DNA of 64,000 bases, taken from Physcia stellaris (taxonomy: Eukaryota; Ascomycota; Lecanoromycetes; Caliciales; Physciaceae). Shown here one piece after another: positions 22,340 to 34,959 of this stretch (position 1 is the stretch's first letter; every line of letters begins with the position of its first letter). The notes below the pieces were generated by a model, which saw only the letters and a list, made by a program, of their open reading frames with translations, was not told the DNA's origin and searched no databases. Made by a program: the position numbers and the translations under genes. The stretch spans positions 744,001 through 808,000 of the forward strand of contig JABSSW010000010.1 in assembly GCA_018902385.1 (NCBI GenBank), written 5' to 3'.

Positions 22340-22760
22340 AACGATTTGCGTTCATCAATGATTTCGATCGTAATGCGTTTTTTTCAAAATAAACAAAAAT
22401 CAAAATAAGAAAAATCTGAAATAAATCATCAAGTGATTGCTTCGACTATAATGCGTTTTCTGATCGAAATGAACGTAATGCATTTCTGATCAAAATAAAA
22501 CGAAAAAATAAAAAAAGTCAAAAATAAATCATTAATGATCTCGATCGTAATGCGTTTCTTTTGAAAGATAAATCAAAATAAACGAAAAACAAAATAAAAA
22601 AAATTTGAAATAAATCATCAAGATATGATTTCGATCGTAAAAACAACTTCAATGCGATTGCGAAAATAATGACTTTCGATCGTAATGTGTTTCTTTTTGA
22701 AAAATAAATCAAAATAAACGAAAAATCTAAAATAAATTATCAAGATATGACTTTCGTCAT
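22340..22760. repeat. imperfect tandem repeats next to the left LTR
   Basis: Four to six diverged units of about 80-110 bp, each with a TTTCGATCGTAATGCGTTT-like core (near 22360, 22440, 22540, 22625, 22670) and an AAATAAATCA-rich arm. They lie in the 3' non-coding part of the element. Confidence 0.7.
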
Positions 22761-23699
22761 AGTGCGATGTAGAGTTAATTTTTCAACGCTGTGTCGAAAT
22801 CTTGAATTTTCGTCTTTGAAAATAAAAAATCGTGATTTTCTGTTCGTATAATAATTTTCTTGCTTTTTTTCGTCTTCGTTGTCATTTTTTTTTTTAATTA
22901 TTTTCGACAATTTTTTTGTGTTCACTTTTAAATCATTTAGATACGCTTTGAAAATGTTATTGTTCGTTTTCAACGAACGATTTTGTCGTTTCAACTTTTC
23001 AATTCGTGTACGAAAAATTTTTGTCGATTTCAATCATAATGCGAATTGTTTTTTATTGACAATTTCGTTAGCGATTTGTTTTCGAATCAATTTCATAATT
23101 TTGTTTTCAATCGTTAGTCGAATTTTTTTCATTTTGAACATGAATTTGTCGATTTTACAAACAATGAATTGATAAATCAAATTGACACGCGTTTTTTCGT
23201 TGATTTTTTTGTTTTCGAATGTTTTTGCGATTTTTCGAAACTTTCTCGTAAAAAAATTCTTGTTTTGTTTCAATTGTTTCATACGTTTTTTTTTTATTTC
23301 AATTTTTGTTCGAAACAAATTTGATTTGCGAATTCTATTTTTGAAAAACGTCGAATTCGATTGCTCAAAACTTTTTAAACGTTTATTCGATCATATAAAT
23401 TCGTCGTTGTTTTTTTTAAACATCAAATGATAATATTTTTCGAACAAAACATTTTTAAAATTTCAAACGTATGAAATTATGATTTATCGTTTTTTAATCG
23501 TAAGTGACGTATCGTTGTTTAATTTCAATAATTTTTTTTCGTTAAATTTATTTTTCATGAAAACGTTTTTCGTGACGTGTTCATATTTTTGTTTTTGTTT
23601 TGTTGTCGTTTTTCGTTTTTTTTTTTTTTGTTTTGTTCGATTCAACAATTTTTGTTGTCGATTTTTTTTAACATTTATCGTTTGCTTTTGAAATTTCTG

Positions 23700-23900
23700 A
23701 AAAAAATTTTTTGTGTATCGAGAAAATTTTTTCGTGTTTTTTGCAATTTTTTTCGTGTTTTTTGCGATTTTTTTCGTGTTTTTTGCAGTTTTTTTCGTGT
23801 TCATTGTTTGTTGTTTTGTTGTCTTTTTTTGCTTTTTCTGTTTTTTCTTATTTTTATTTTTTTGTTTTGCAATTTTTTTTTGTTTTTTTGTATTCATTGT
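23700..23900. repeat. low-complexity tandem repeat in the fossil
   Basis: About 30-bp units built on TTTTTTCGTGTTTTTTGC, repeated at least three times near 23720-23805, then T-rich decay. Inside the post-integrase part of the element. Confidence 0.7.
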
Positions 23901-24862
23901 TTGCATAAATGCTTTTTGCACATTGATTGAAAATATGAATTGTGATAAAGTGAATAGAAAAAAAATGTGCGAATTTTTCGCCGTAATGTGTTTTTCAATC
24001 GAGTAATAAAATTGAATTGAATGAAAAAATGATTTCGAAAATGAAAAATTTGATAATTCGTTCATGATACTTTTGTCGATCGCAAAATTTTGTAATTTTG
24101 TGAAATTGAAATGTTTTTGAAATTAAAATTTGAATTGAATGAAACAGACGATTCTATAAAATAAAATTTAATTCGAAATGTTTTGAATCGAAAAACGTAT
24201 CGTCGAAAATTTGAATTGCGCAAAAATAATGAAAATATTGCGAAAATGAATACGGCGAAAATCATCACGTCGTCGCGAAAAAAATTCGCAAAATTGTTAT
24301 CGTTTTGCGTGCATTTCGTTTCGTTCAAATATGTCATTTTGTCATAAATGATTACATTTGTCATCGACGTTTTTAGATTTGAACAGTTTGTAATCGATTG
24401 TTTATTTTGATATTTCGAATTTTACATTTTTCAAAATGAAAATTTAACGTCATCGTGTTTTGAGCGAAATGAAAAAATTCACTATTTTATTTTTTTCGAA
24501 TTTTATTCGAGATTTTTTTTGTCGAATCAAAAGTCGAAAAACAATGCATCGTAAATATTCGAAAATAATAATTTTTGTGAAATTTTTCAATAATGTCGAT
24601 GATGATCGTTTGTCATAAATGATAATTCGTTTCGCGCAATTGTGAAATTTCATTATTTGATTTATTCATTGAAATTCATAATTTGAACACAATTTTTTGA
24701 ATTTTGTGATTCACATTTTGTTTGAAAGTAATGTTAATTGAAATTTTTCAAATGTTATTTTACGACAGATATTTTCGAATTGAAAAATTTCGTTAAGTTT
24801 CGATTTTTATGATGATTTGTGTGATGATATTTTGAAAATTTCTAAGTTTCGAATTAAATGAA

Positions 24863-25019
24863 TGCTGAAAAAAACTGATACGAGCACAGATAATTGCTTG
24901 ATGATTGCTAACTCGCGCTAGATTGATTAGCTGTACTTAAGGAAATTTCTACTCTAGCTAGCAATTCAATTCACTTACATTCATTGATATCGATTCTTAG
25001 TAGCTGACTACTTCTAGCA
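24863..25019 (-). repeat. possible solo LTR, not hypermutated
   Basis: A 157-bp island with ordinary composition (many AG/CT dinucleotides such as CTAGCTAGC) inside the hypermutated block. It begins TGCTGA and ends TAGCA, so its ends are the inverted TGCT...AGCA of an LTR. Minus-strand reading starts TGCTAGAAGTAG. I find no clear target duplication. It seems to have arrived after the surrounding mutation, or to have been spared as a short or unique sequence. Confidence 0.45.
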
Positions 25020-28000
25020 AAAACGTTCGTTCGTTAAAATGTTATCGTCGATTATTTTCGAACACATTTTCAATGATTGTAAAATGAATAATGTAAATTA
25101 TTGTTGCGTCAACGTTTTTCAATATTTTTTTAAAGCATTATGCGATTTCAATCTCGTTTGACTTTCGATTATTGATTGATTAATTGTTAAAAATTCACGA
25201 TTTTTTTTTTATCGCGTCATCAATTTCATTTTGTTTCGTTTTCATAATTATCGATTGAGATATTAAATGATACATTTCATCACTTTTTATCGATTTTTTT
25301 CGTTTTTTTTTTCTCATCGAAATTTTGATCGCTCGTTTGCAATTTTGTTTTTTTAATTTTGATTTTGTTTCGATGTTATTGTTTTACGTTTTGTCGAATT
25401 TGATTGTTTATTTCTGTTATCGATTTTCAATCTTGATTTGAATTTTCGTGATTTTTTTTTCAATTTATAATTTAACATCGTTTATCGAATATCGTTTTTT
25501 GACTTTTTCGATATACATTTTTTTCAGTCAAAAACTCTTTTCATGTTGCGTCAATTTGTGAACAATATACGAATTTTTTCATTTTGTTTTCAATTTGTGC
25601 GAATGTTGTTTTTTTTGCGTCAAACGTTTGAACTTTATCAAGCATTTCGTTGTAATTGAATTTTTTGACGTTTTTTTGTTTTTTTTTTAATCAGCATTTT
25701 TTTTGATTAAATCGTTTTTTCACGACTGTATTGCGTAATTCATTCAGTTTAAATAATCGTTGTTTAAACGCAAACTTTTCAATAATTAATTTTTTTTCAA
25801 TATTTGAAAAAAAGATTTTCTTTAAAATAACATTTTTTATCATTTTCATTCGCAATGAATTTTCGTAAAATGCATTCTCGATAAAATATTTAAATTGATA
25901 ATCGAACAATATTTTCGTTGAAAAAAATTCGTATATGCGAATTAATTTAATATTGATTGCATTCACAACGTTAAATAATAACAAATTTCATTCGAAAATC
26001 ATTTTTGAATAATGTTGTAAAATTGCGCGAAAACAATTCAAAATGAAACGATTGTATCGTTCGAAAAGTTTTACAAATTGAAAATGCGAAATCGAAACAA
26101 AAATTTGTCGTATTTTACGATGTGATAAATATTTTGAAAATAATTTTTTAAAATGCGTTTCATTATCGTGATATACAATTTTTGAACATTCGAATACGTT
26201 CATCATCTTTTTTCGAAAAACATGACAAAATTTTCAGAAATTGCGTTTGACATTGCGTTCGCGAACAGAAATCGACACATGTAATCGACGTCAATTTGTA
26301 TAAATTTCGTTTCATTTTTGACGATAAAATTGATCGATTTCAAATAATTTGTTTCGACAAAATCGAATGATTGAATGAAAACAATAAATAGAAATTTCTC
26401 AATCGATTTTAAAAAATTCAACATTTGACAATTCGAATATGAACGACAAAATTCAAAAATATTTTTAAATTTAATCGATCAATAATATTTTTCGATTGCT
26501 TTGATTTGTGTAATTTTTTTCGAAAAATGTTCACATACGTTGTACAATAAAACAAAAATTTGAATCATTTTTTCGATATGAAAACAACGATTATAACGTT
26601 CGAATTTTTCGATGTACGTCAATTTTTTAAAATTTTTGACTCAATTAAAAGAAATTTTTAATTTTTTTCTTTAACATTTTATGAATTGTTTCAAGCAAAA
26701 AACTATTCGATTTAATGACATTTCGAATTTTGTATTTCACTATGTTCGCATATCAGAAATCGTTTAATTATTTTTGTTAAATTATTTTTCAATTTTTTTT
26801 CGTGATAGAAAATGTATCATCATTCGTCGTAATTGAATTTTCTGTTATTTTCGACAAATGATTCGCTAAAAGAAAAAAAAAATTATTCAACAAAAATTGT
26901 TCGTCATTTGTCGTTGTTGAATCGTCTGTGACAGAAAAAATCATCATCGTAAATTCGAAATTAAAAAGCGATGAAAATGAATAATTTATGATTTTCGACA
27001 AATCGTTTGTTATGATTAATTTTTTTTTTGAAACATGAATGATATTCAAATTAAATTTCGATAACGTTAATTGTCAACGAATTATTTTATTTGTTGTATT
27101 TTTGTTTTTCAGACATTTCGTTAATGTTGAATGATTCGTGTACAATTTGATCGAATATTGAAAATTTTGTATTAATTATTTGATTTCTGTCAGACATTTC
27201 ACGATTGCTAATGTTTTTTTTTCAGTAATTTGATATTTGATTTGTGAAAAATTGTATTGATAATTTAAAAACATCATTATTTGCATGTCGTTCAGAAATT
27301 TTTTACGATGAACGATTTCAAACGAATAATTATCAAATTGAAATAAAATTTCGTTTGTTTCAATTTTAAAAACGTCGATAGCAAAATGTCATTGACGTGT
27401 ATCATTTTCGTTTGAACATATGATTTTCATAATTGTTTTTTTAATTTTTTGAAACATTCGTTCATGATTGAAAATTCACAGAATTTTTTTTTTTGCTTAA
27501 CATTTTGTTTTTTGTCATTTTTCAAAATGATGATTGTTTTTTTCATTATGATCGTACGAAGAAAAAAAAATCGATCGACGCGTTTAAAAATGTATTCTTT
27601 AAAAAAAAATAACATGTACAGAAAACGTTTCAATTTTTTTTTACAAATAGACGAAAAATATTTTCTAAACATTTTTATTTTGTTTTCATTGAGTTTAATG
27701 TTTTTAAAATTTCGTTTATGTTCTAATAATTGTATTTTGAACGTGAAAAATTCGCATTTTTTGAAATTTAAAGTAAATTTTGTTCATATTAATCTTGAAA
27801 AATAATGAATATGTAAGAAATTAATCAATGTTTGTAAAATGTCGAATTTTTTTACGTCGTCATCAATAAAGTGATTGAATATTGAATGTTCAAAATTCAC
27901 ATTCGATAAAGCAAATTCTGAATTCGATTTTGATATATTGTTTGTAACAATATTCTTTAGCTGAAAATATGTTTCAGATTTTTCTGTTGTATTCTGTTTC

Positions 28001-31000
28001 ATTTTAAAATAACAATAAAATTCAATGATCGTATTGATGTCAAACTTGTACGCATGAAAAAAATGAACAAAAATCGTTCAAAAATCATTCGTCGCGTTCG
28101 TTTTAAATAGATATTTGACGAAAAATTGTGTTAAATTTCTGAAAATTGATTCGATTTTACGCATTGATTGATTCGCTTTGATAATGATTTCGTTTAAATC
28201 ACAAAAAACATGCATCATTTTCAATTTTTCATTTGATTTTCGAAAAAATCGTGTTTTTGAAAATCAAAAAAAATTGCATTTCATGATGATTTCAATTTTT
28301 TTTAATAATAAAATATTTTTTTTCTGTCATTTCACTTTTTCTGCTGTGTAAAAAACAAATTTAATTATTCGCGAAATGATATGTTAATACGTTGAAATTT
28401 TGTGTTCAATTAAATTCGTAAAAAACATGTTTTTAATATTCGTAACAAAGACGTTTTTTCAAATTTCTAATAAACAATGTATTTTATGTTTTTTTTGATT
28501 CGTAACGATCAAGTTTTTCATCAAATTTGAAAAAGTTTTCAATCATAAATTGAATTTTTTTGAAATTTTTGTTAATAATTTTTTTCGAAATTCGATTGAT
28601 TTTTTGTTAATAGAAAAACTCATTTTTTTTTTCAAAGATTTTTTTTTCATCATGTATTTGCATCGAGATTTCTTGATGAGTGTTTACGACAAAAAAATTG
28701 AAAACGAAATTTTTTTTTTCAAACGATGATTTTGTTGATCATTTTTGATAATTTTCGATCATTTGTATTTGCGTTTTTTGAAATTTGATTTTCGTCGCAT
28801 TTTTAATCGAATTTCTCATTTTATGTTCGAATTTTTGTCGACAAACGACTTTTTCGTTTTCGTCGTGTTCAATTTTTATTCACATCGTAAACAAATGATT
28901 TATGATAAAAAATTTGAAAAGCATTTTTTTGTCTCGTCATTCATTTTTTTTTTTCGAATTTATTTTTGTCGTCAAGATGTTTTTCGAAACAAATTTACGT
29001 CGAATCTTTTCTATAACAGAAAATTTTGATGTCATAATGTAATTTGTCGATATTTCAATTTTTTAATGATAATTTACGTAATTGATTTTATCGTTTTTCA
29101 TTTTTAACAACGTTTTTGTCAATTTTTTTTTTGATTTTTTATTTTTCGATCATATATCGTCGTTTTTCATTTTGACGTCGACATCATTTTTTTCGATTTT
29201 TTTTGATTTTGTTGAATGATTATTTTCGTTCGTTTTACGTTTCAATGTCGTGAAAAAAACATGATTTTTTTTTGATTTGCGTTTTTTTTCAAATTTATTT
29301 TCATCATCAGATTAATTTTCTCGTTTCACATTTCTTTTTCAGCTTTTTTTACGATTTGTCGAAAAAATTTTTCAATTTTTTTTTTTTTCGTATTTCAAAT
29401 CAATGAACGTTTCGACATCAACATTTTGCGTTAACGCAACGTTCATTTCAATTTCGTATATTTCTTTTCGATTTTTTTTTCGAAATCAGACATTTTTATC
29501 TTTTTGTAATTTTTTGCAATCGCGTTTTTAATTTAATATTCGTCAAATTCGTACAAATCGATTGCGATCACGTTTTTCAATCACGATTTTTTTAAAATTA
29601 TCGAATAAATCGTTTTTTCTGACACAATTCAAGTTTGTATCACACGATTAATTTTTGTCGTGACGATTTTCAATTTGATATATTTCGAAAAACGAATTTT
29701 GTTTTCGTTTGTTATGATCATTGTCATAAATTTTTTCGAATATGTGATTTCGTTCATTGCGTAAAAAACTCGTTCAGAAATGAAATTCAATGTAAAATTC
29801 GAATCGACAAGCATTTTTTTGATATTTCAAATATTAAACAATGATTTGCGAAATTTGATCATCGTTTGAATGTAAAAGTTTTTCACTAAAAAATTCGTTA
29901 ATAAAATTTGAAATGAAACAAAATTAATGAAACGACGATAAGATTTTTTGAAATCGTTTGTTGAATTTTTTGCGAAACGTTTCATGCGTTTGTAAAGATT
30001 TTTTGATTTCATCGTGTATCGACGTAATGAATTTGATCGAAACACATTGTTTTTTGTCATTTCATGAACATGATTGATTTTTTTTATTTGTTTTGCAAAT
30101 TGTACATTCTTTTTGTTTTTTGTCGTAAAGAGTTTTTTTTTTTTTTTCGATTGAAATTTGATTGTAATTTTATTGCGTTTGTCAATTGTGTTTTTGTTCG
30201 CGAAATCATGATTAATAATTGTTTCAATTCAATGTTAATGTTGATATTTTTTATTCAATCATTGAAATCAAACATTTTTTCGTTTGTTTTCACAACTTTT
30301 ATGAATTGTATTTGTGTTTTATTTTTTGTTGTTCGTTTTTATTGAATTTTTTGTATGAGCGAAATCAATGAAACAAATAACGCATTCGAATTATTTCGTA
30401 TCGTTTTCGAATTCGATGATTTATTTTTCATAATTTCATCGATAAAATCAAATTTTTCAAAATTTGTAAAAGATTTCGATGTTTGATTTTGTTGAAATCG
30501 ATCATTGTTGAAATTTTCAATGCGACGAAACATTTTAATTTTGAATTTATTTTGATTCATCATTTTTTTCAAAATGAAATTTTGATCAGTTTCGTATTCG
30601 ATCGCATTTCTTTTAACGATCAACATTTTTTTTTGTTTTCACAAAATTCGCATTGATTGTTTTGATTCAAATACATTTGTTCATCGTTTAAATTTCATTC
30701 GTCGATCATTTTTTGTCATTTTGAAATATCATGAATGTTTGTTGAATAACAATCGTGCTCGATCATAAAAATTTTTGTCGTACGAAATTTTTTCGCAAAT
30801 GATATTTGTTGTGTCGTCGAACGTTTTTTTTTTTCATTTTTTCGAAACAAACGATTTTTATTTTTTTTAAACGTTTGAAAATGAAAACATTGTCTGAAAA
30901 AATGTTCGATTTTTTCACAATTATAACAAATAAGAAAATTGACATTGTTAAACGACGTTGCAAATGATGCAATTGCAAACGCGTAATACAAAAAATGTTG

Positions 31001-32845
31001 TAAATTTTTTTTGAAATTTCTATTTTGCTGTTTTTCATATTTTTGATTTTGATATTTTTGTTGATTATTTCGATTTTGATTGTTTTGATTTTGATTTTTT
31101 TGATTGTATTTTTGTTTTTCTTGATTGAATGCATCATTACGATAAAAAACAAAAACATTTTCGACATTTTTTTGTTTTTCAAATTGACGCTTTTTGAATG
31201 ATGTTGAAACGTTGAAATCGACAAATTGTCGAATAAAAATCGAAATGATTTTGTTGTTTTGATTTAAAATGATTGCAAACATACGATTTTTTGAATTCAT
31301 TTTTCGTTGTAATTTCGTTATCGAATTTTTTTTATTTTGATTTTCGATAATATTTTTGACTAATTTGACAGTAATTTCAAAATCGTACGTCGAATTTTCT
31401 TTTTGTGCAATATTTTTTTAACGATTTTTTCGTCATGTCATCGTTCAATTTCGATATCATTTTGTATGACATTTGATTTTGTATTTTTTTGAAAAATATT
31501 CGTTGAATTTTTTTCGCTTTTTCAACATATTCATTCAGCGACTTTTTTAATTGTTTAAAATTATATAATGCATTTAAAGTCGATTCGTATTCAATTTTTT
31601 TTTTTTAAAAAATTTTTTTGCGAAAATTTTCTTAAGAACATTTCAATTTTTTATCAAAATATTTTTTTGATCATTAATTCATTTGATTGCGTTTTTTTTA
31701 ATCTTGAATATCACGATGTAACATTGAAAAATTTTTTTGTTTTTCGTGTTTAATTGTGATTGAATCAAATATTGAATTTCGATAAATCGTAATCATCGAA
31801 AAAAATTTTCCGAAAAATATTCGTGAAAATTCGAAATTTGTATGATTTTCGAAAACATTTTTTTTAAATAATCAATTACGACAAACGTTTTTAACGTATT
31901 GATGTTTTTGAAAATGATAAATTGCTTCGTGAAATGTTGTAAAAATATTTTCACAAAAATCGTTTTACGATGAAAATGAAAAATTTTTCGTTGAAATTGT
32001 TTAAAAAATGAAATCAATTCGTCGATGAAAATGAAAATTCGATTTTTTGATTTTGAAAATTCAATAAAAATAGCGAAACTGTTTATCGCAAAAAATTTTG
32101 ATGAATCAATAAATTCAATTGATGATTCAAATATCGAAATGATTGCGAATGTTGAAATAATTTCGAAAAATTCGTTTTTCAATGTTTTGTTATTTATCGA
32201 CATTGAAATTATTGATTTAAAAACAAATAATTTAATTAAATTTCATAAACGAATTTTTTTCGTCTGTTTTTTTTTTCGAATTTTGTACAAATCAAAATAA
32301 AATTTATGTCAAAATTCGACTTTGACATCAATTTATTTTCAGAAAAAAATTTATGATAAATGTTTTCAATTTACTTCGATAAAATAATTAAAAAATGATA
32401 AATTTTTAAAAAAAAAATTATGACAAAATGTTTTTTTTCAATCGTTGAAAAAATCGATCAACGAAAATGTTCATTTTTCGAAAAATGCGAATTCGATTGA
32501 TTTCGATTAAAATCGATTATGATAAAATTGTCAAAATTGATAACGAAAAATGCGAATATTTTCGAATAAACAAATCGATGATAAATAGAATGAATTGTTG
32601 AATGATTTTGCGATGTGATAAAATCGTAATTTTAATAATTAATGTAGTAATTGTGAATGATGTTTTTGATGATGAATAATCGTTATTGTATTGTAAATTT
32701 TGAATTTTGACGTTTGACGATTTTCAAACTTTTTTATCGTAATTTCAATTTCATTCGACGTTTTGTACTTTCGTGACATTCAATTTCGAATCTTGATTGC
32801 GAATCAATGATAGAAATTTAAATAATTTTTGACTAAATCATCAAA

Positions 32846-33005
32846 TGAAAAATTCAAATAGTAGAAACAACAAAAAAATCGATATTATGGTAGAACACAG
32901 TTGAATGATAAAGGTGGTTAATTTGTTAGCTACGGCCAGAGGCCAGATATGCAGTTTGATGACTAACTAGCGGCCATACTGGCCATAGCACCTGCAGGCC
33001 CTACA
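32846..33005 (-). repeat. right LTR (5' LTR of the element)
   Basis: The less mutated copy, retaining GGCC and CCTGCAGG-like stretches. Similarity to the left copy ends sharply at CTACA (33005), and normal-composition DNA starts at once. Confidence 0.85.
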
Positions 33006-33438
33006 GCGTGCTCATTGATGCGTGCGCATGCCTCTGATCTATGCGCTCCAGTCCGGAGAACCCCTCAAAGTTTAAGGTTGAACCTAGCAAAATTTAAGGT
33101 TGATTTCCCGAGACTAGCGTATTTTCTCTGAAAAAGCTCGCCAAAAAGCAAATTCCTCTCGAGAGCCTTGTATATGTGGCAGATTTTGAGTGTTAGAGTA
33201 TCTCGATATCTTCTCGAGGTACTTGATTGGGCGAAATTTCGCTAATCAGAAAGCCTACTAATTATCTCCTGGTATTATTTGTAAAACCCCCCAGGCGTCC
33301 TTAAAGTATGCCCCATGGGCGTGAGATGTGACTGGGCCCGCTTTGGAAAACGTTGCAAGATATACATTAATGCTTGATCCTATTCATACAACTCCCTACT
33401 ACAGTGGAAAAAGCGAATTGTGCATGCCCTTGAGATAC
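33006..33438. other. spacer between fossil and nitrate porter
   Basis: Single-copy-looking DNA of normal composition; holds the 3' region of the porter gene. A short AAGGTTGA-containing motif is repeated near 33073 and 33095. Confidence 0.5.
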
Positions 33439-34959
33439 TCAGCGCCCTCCAAGCTGTCCTTTAGGGATTGGTCGGATCCAGGCTATCAGTAAGCTTAAGC
33501 TGATATTAATTACACCAACCACCCAGAAGACTTTGGCATAAGCTTTGCCATTGTACCTTAGGATGAGGAGATAGACAATGCCTCCTAGGTTACCTGCTGC
33601 ACCAGTGACACCAGTAACAAGACCTATAAGCTGCCGTCAGTATTCTGTCTTTGGGCTAACAACCATGGGAGCGCACACACCGTTTGAAGTCGGATAGACG
33701 TGAGGGACTAACGAAAAGACTGAGCCGTTGCCGGCCTCTTCAAAAAATGCAAGGCCCGTCACCAAACCCATCATCACAGCCTTGTCATGAGGATCCAAGA
33801 AGCCGATAATAAGCATGAAGACGCCCATGATGATCGCCAGCGAATGCATTAACATCTTCTTGGCCCACAATGAGCCTGTCAGACGGTAAACGACGTCACT
33901 AATCATACCACCCATTGGCCGGAAAACGGCATTCAATAGACCGAACATGGCCGCCCAGCGGCCTGAGCCCGTCTGACCAAGGGAAGGGAAATTCTCGGCG
34001 TAGTAGGCCCCAAGGAAAGAATTGACCGCGAGCTCCGTTCCGAAGGTGCAGAAGTACGCTACGACTAGCGACAAGGTTGGCAGTGAGATGATTGCTTTGA
34101 CGGACCCATGGTAGGTAGGCTTCTCCACTAATTCCCAGCTCGCTGCATTCACGAAATCCTCCTCATCTAAATCTCCCGGATGCCTATTTTCACTATCGTT
34201 TGACCCAAGCTTAACGCTGTTGACGTACACATCTCTTTGATCCGTTTGCCGTTTCATGTCGAAAGCACGGGATGACCAATTCCCAGATGGTGCGTCTGGA
34301 CAGAAGAAAATTATCACCATCGCGGTCCCTGTTATCAGGATAAATGGAACGATGAAGGCAACTCGCCACGCGGTATGTGCCGTCAAATGCTGACGCTGAA
34401 CGAGCGAATCGAAAATAGCTGGCATCACAAAGTAGGTGATTCCTGACCCTGCATTTCCCCATCCAGCAGTAAGAGCATTGGCAGTGCCCACAATGTTCTT
34501 GTCAAAGAAGCTAGTCGTCCAGACTTGGCAAGGTACAAAGCTCCCTCCCAAAATCCCAATAAAAAATCGCAGAGCGATAAGCCCTGATGCGCTCTGAACC
34601 GTCCCGGCCAGTGCGGTAGGAATGGCTCCAGCTAAAAGAACGGCTACAAATGTCCACCTCGGCCCAAAGCGATCACATGCGGCGCCTGCGGTTAATCGGA
34701 CTATCAAGGTTGAGGTCAAGGCAAGAATGTTCGATGTCGAAACCTGTGCCTGGGACAGCTGAAGGTCCTTCTTGATGGTGACAGTCAACAATGGCGGGAA
34801 AGCGTACCAAGACCAGAAGGCGATGAAGAACGACCACCAAGACAGCAAAAAGACTCTGCCATATATGTTGAACGGGTTGAAGATTGGAATCGACTGGGCT
34901 TTGTTGTTAATGGGATTTACCGTCGGAGCCTGCCATAGAGACGCGACCTTGAACGCCAT
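33439..34959 (-). CDS. nitrate/nitrite porter (NNP, MFS)
   Basis: Exons 34959..33681 and 33623..33439; 487 residues, the usual size for fungal CrnA/NrtA. Diagnostic pieces: SFFIAFWSWYAFPPLL in span 1, RLTAGAACDRFGPR in the first loop, the nitrate signature ALTAGWGNAGSGITYFVMP, a large central hydrophilic loop, FGTELAVNSFLGAYY, and a second glycine-rich motif across the intron, TSNG/LVTGVTGAAGNLGG. The 57-nt intron has donor GTGTGT and phase 1. It should import nitrate or nitrite at the plasma membrane for assimilation. Such genes are normally under AreA/NirA control; I did not map binding sites. No nitrate or nitrite reductase gene lies nearby. The stop codon is only 433 bp from the fossil. 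Confidence 0.93.

Larger units (their letters stand above)
22069..33005 (-). mobile_element. fossil LTR retrotransposon, probably Ty3/Gypsy
   Basis: About 10.9 kb, bounded by 160-bp direct repeats (22069-22228, 32846-33005) that in element orientation begin TGTAG and end CA. A purine-rich tract sits just inside the left repeat, as expected beside a 3' LTR of a minus-strand element. A possible 4-bp target duplication is ACGT/GCGT. Parts in element order: a Gag-like piece with a CCHC zinc knuckle (about 31.3-30.7 kb), an aspartic-protease-like piece (about 29.8-29.6 kb), and integrase-like pieces (about 26.4-25.7 kb). Reverse transcriptase should lie between but is not recognisable by eye. Some 3.4 kb with Lys/Asn-rich, coiled-coil-like remnants follows integrase. 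It is broken throughout, far beyond counting. LTR divergence of about 20% reflects hypermutation and gives no age. Confidence 0.85.

Noticed and set aside
23577-24006. Phe/Cys-rich 'membrane protein' frames on the plus strand
   Set aside because: T-rich antisense of the same fossil; composition artefact.
23484-24065. 193-codon Lys/Asn-rich frame in the AT-rich block
   Set aside because: Low-complexity product of hypermutated repeat DNA, not an independent gene; kept as part of the fossil.
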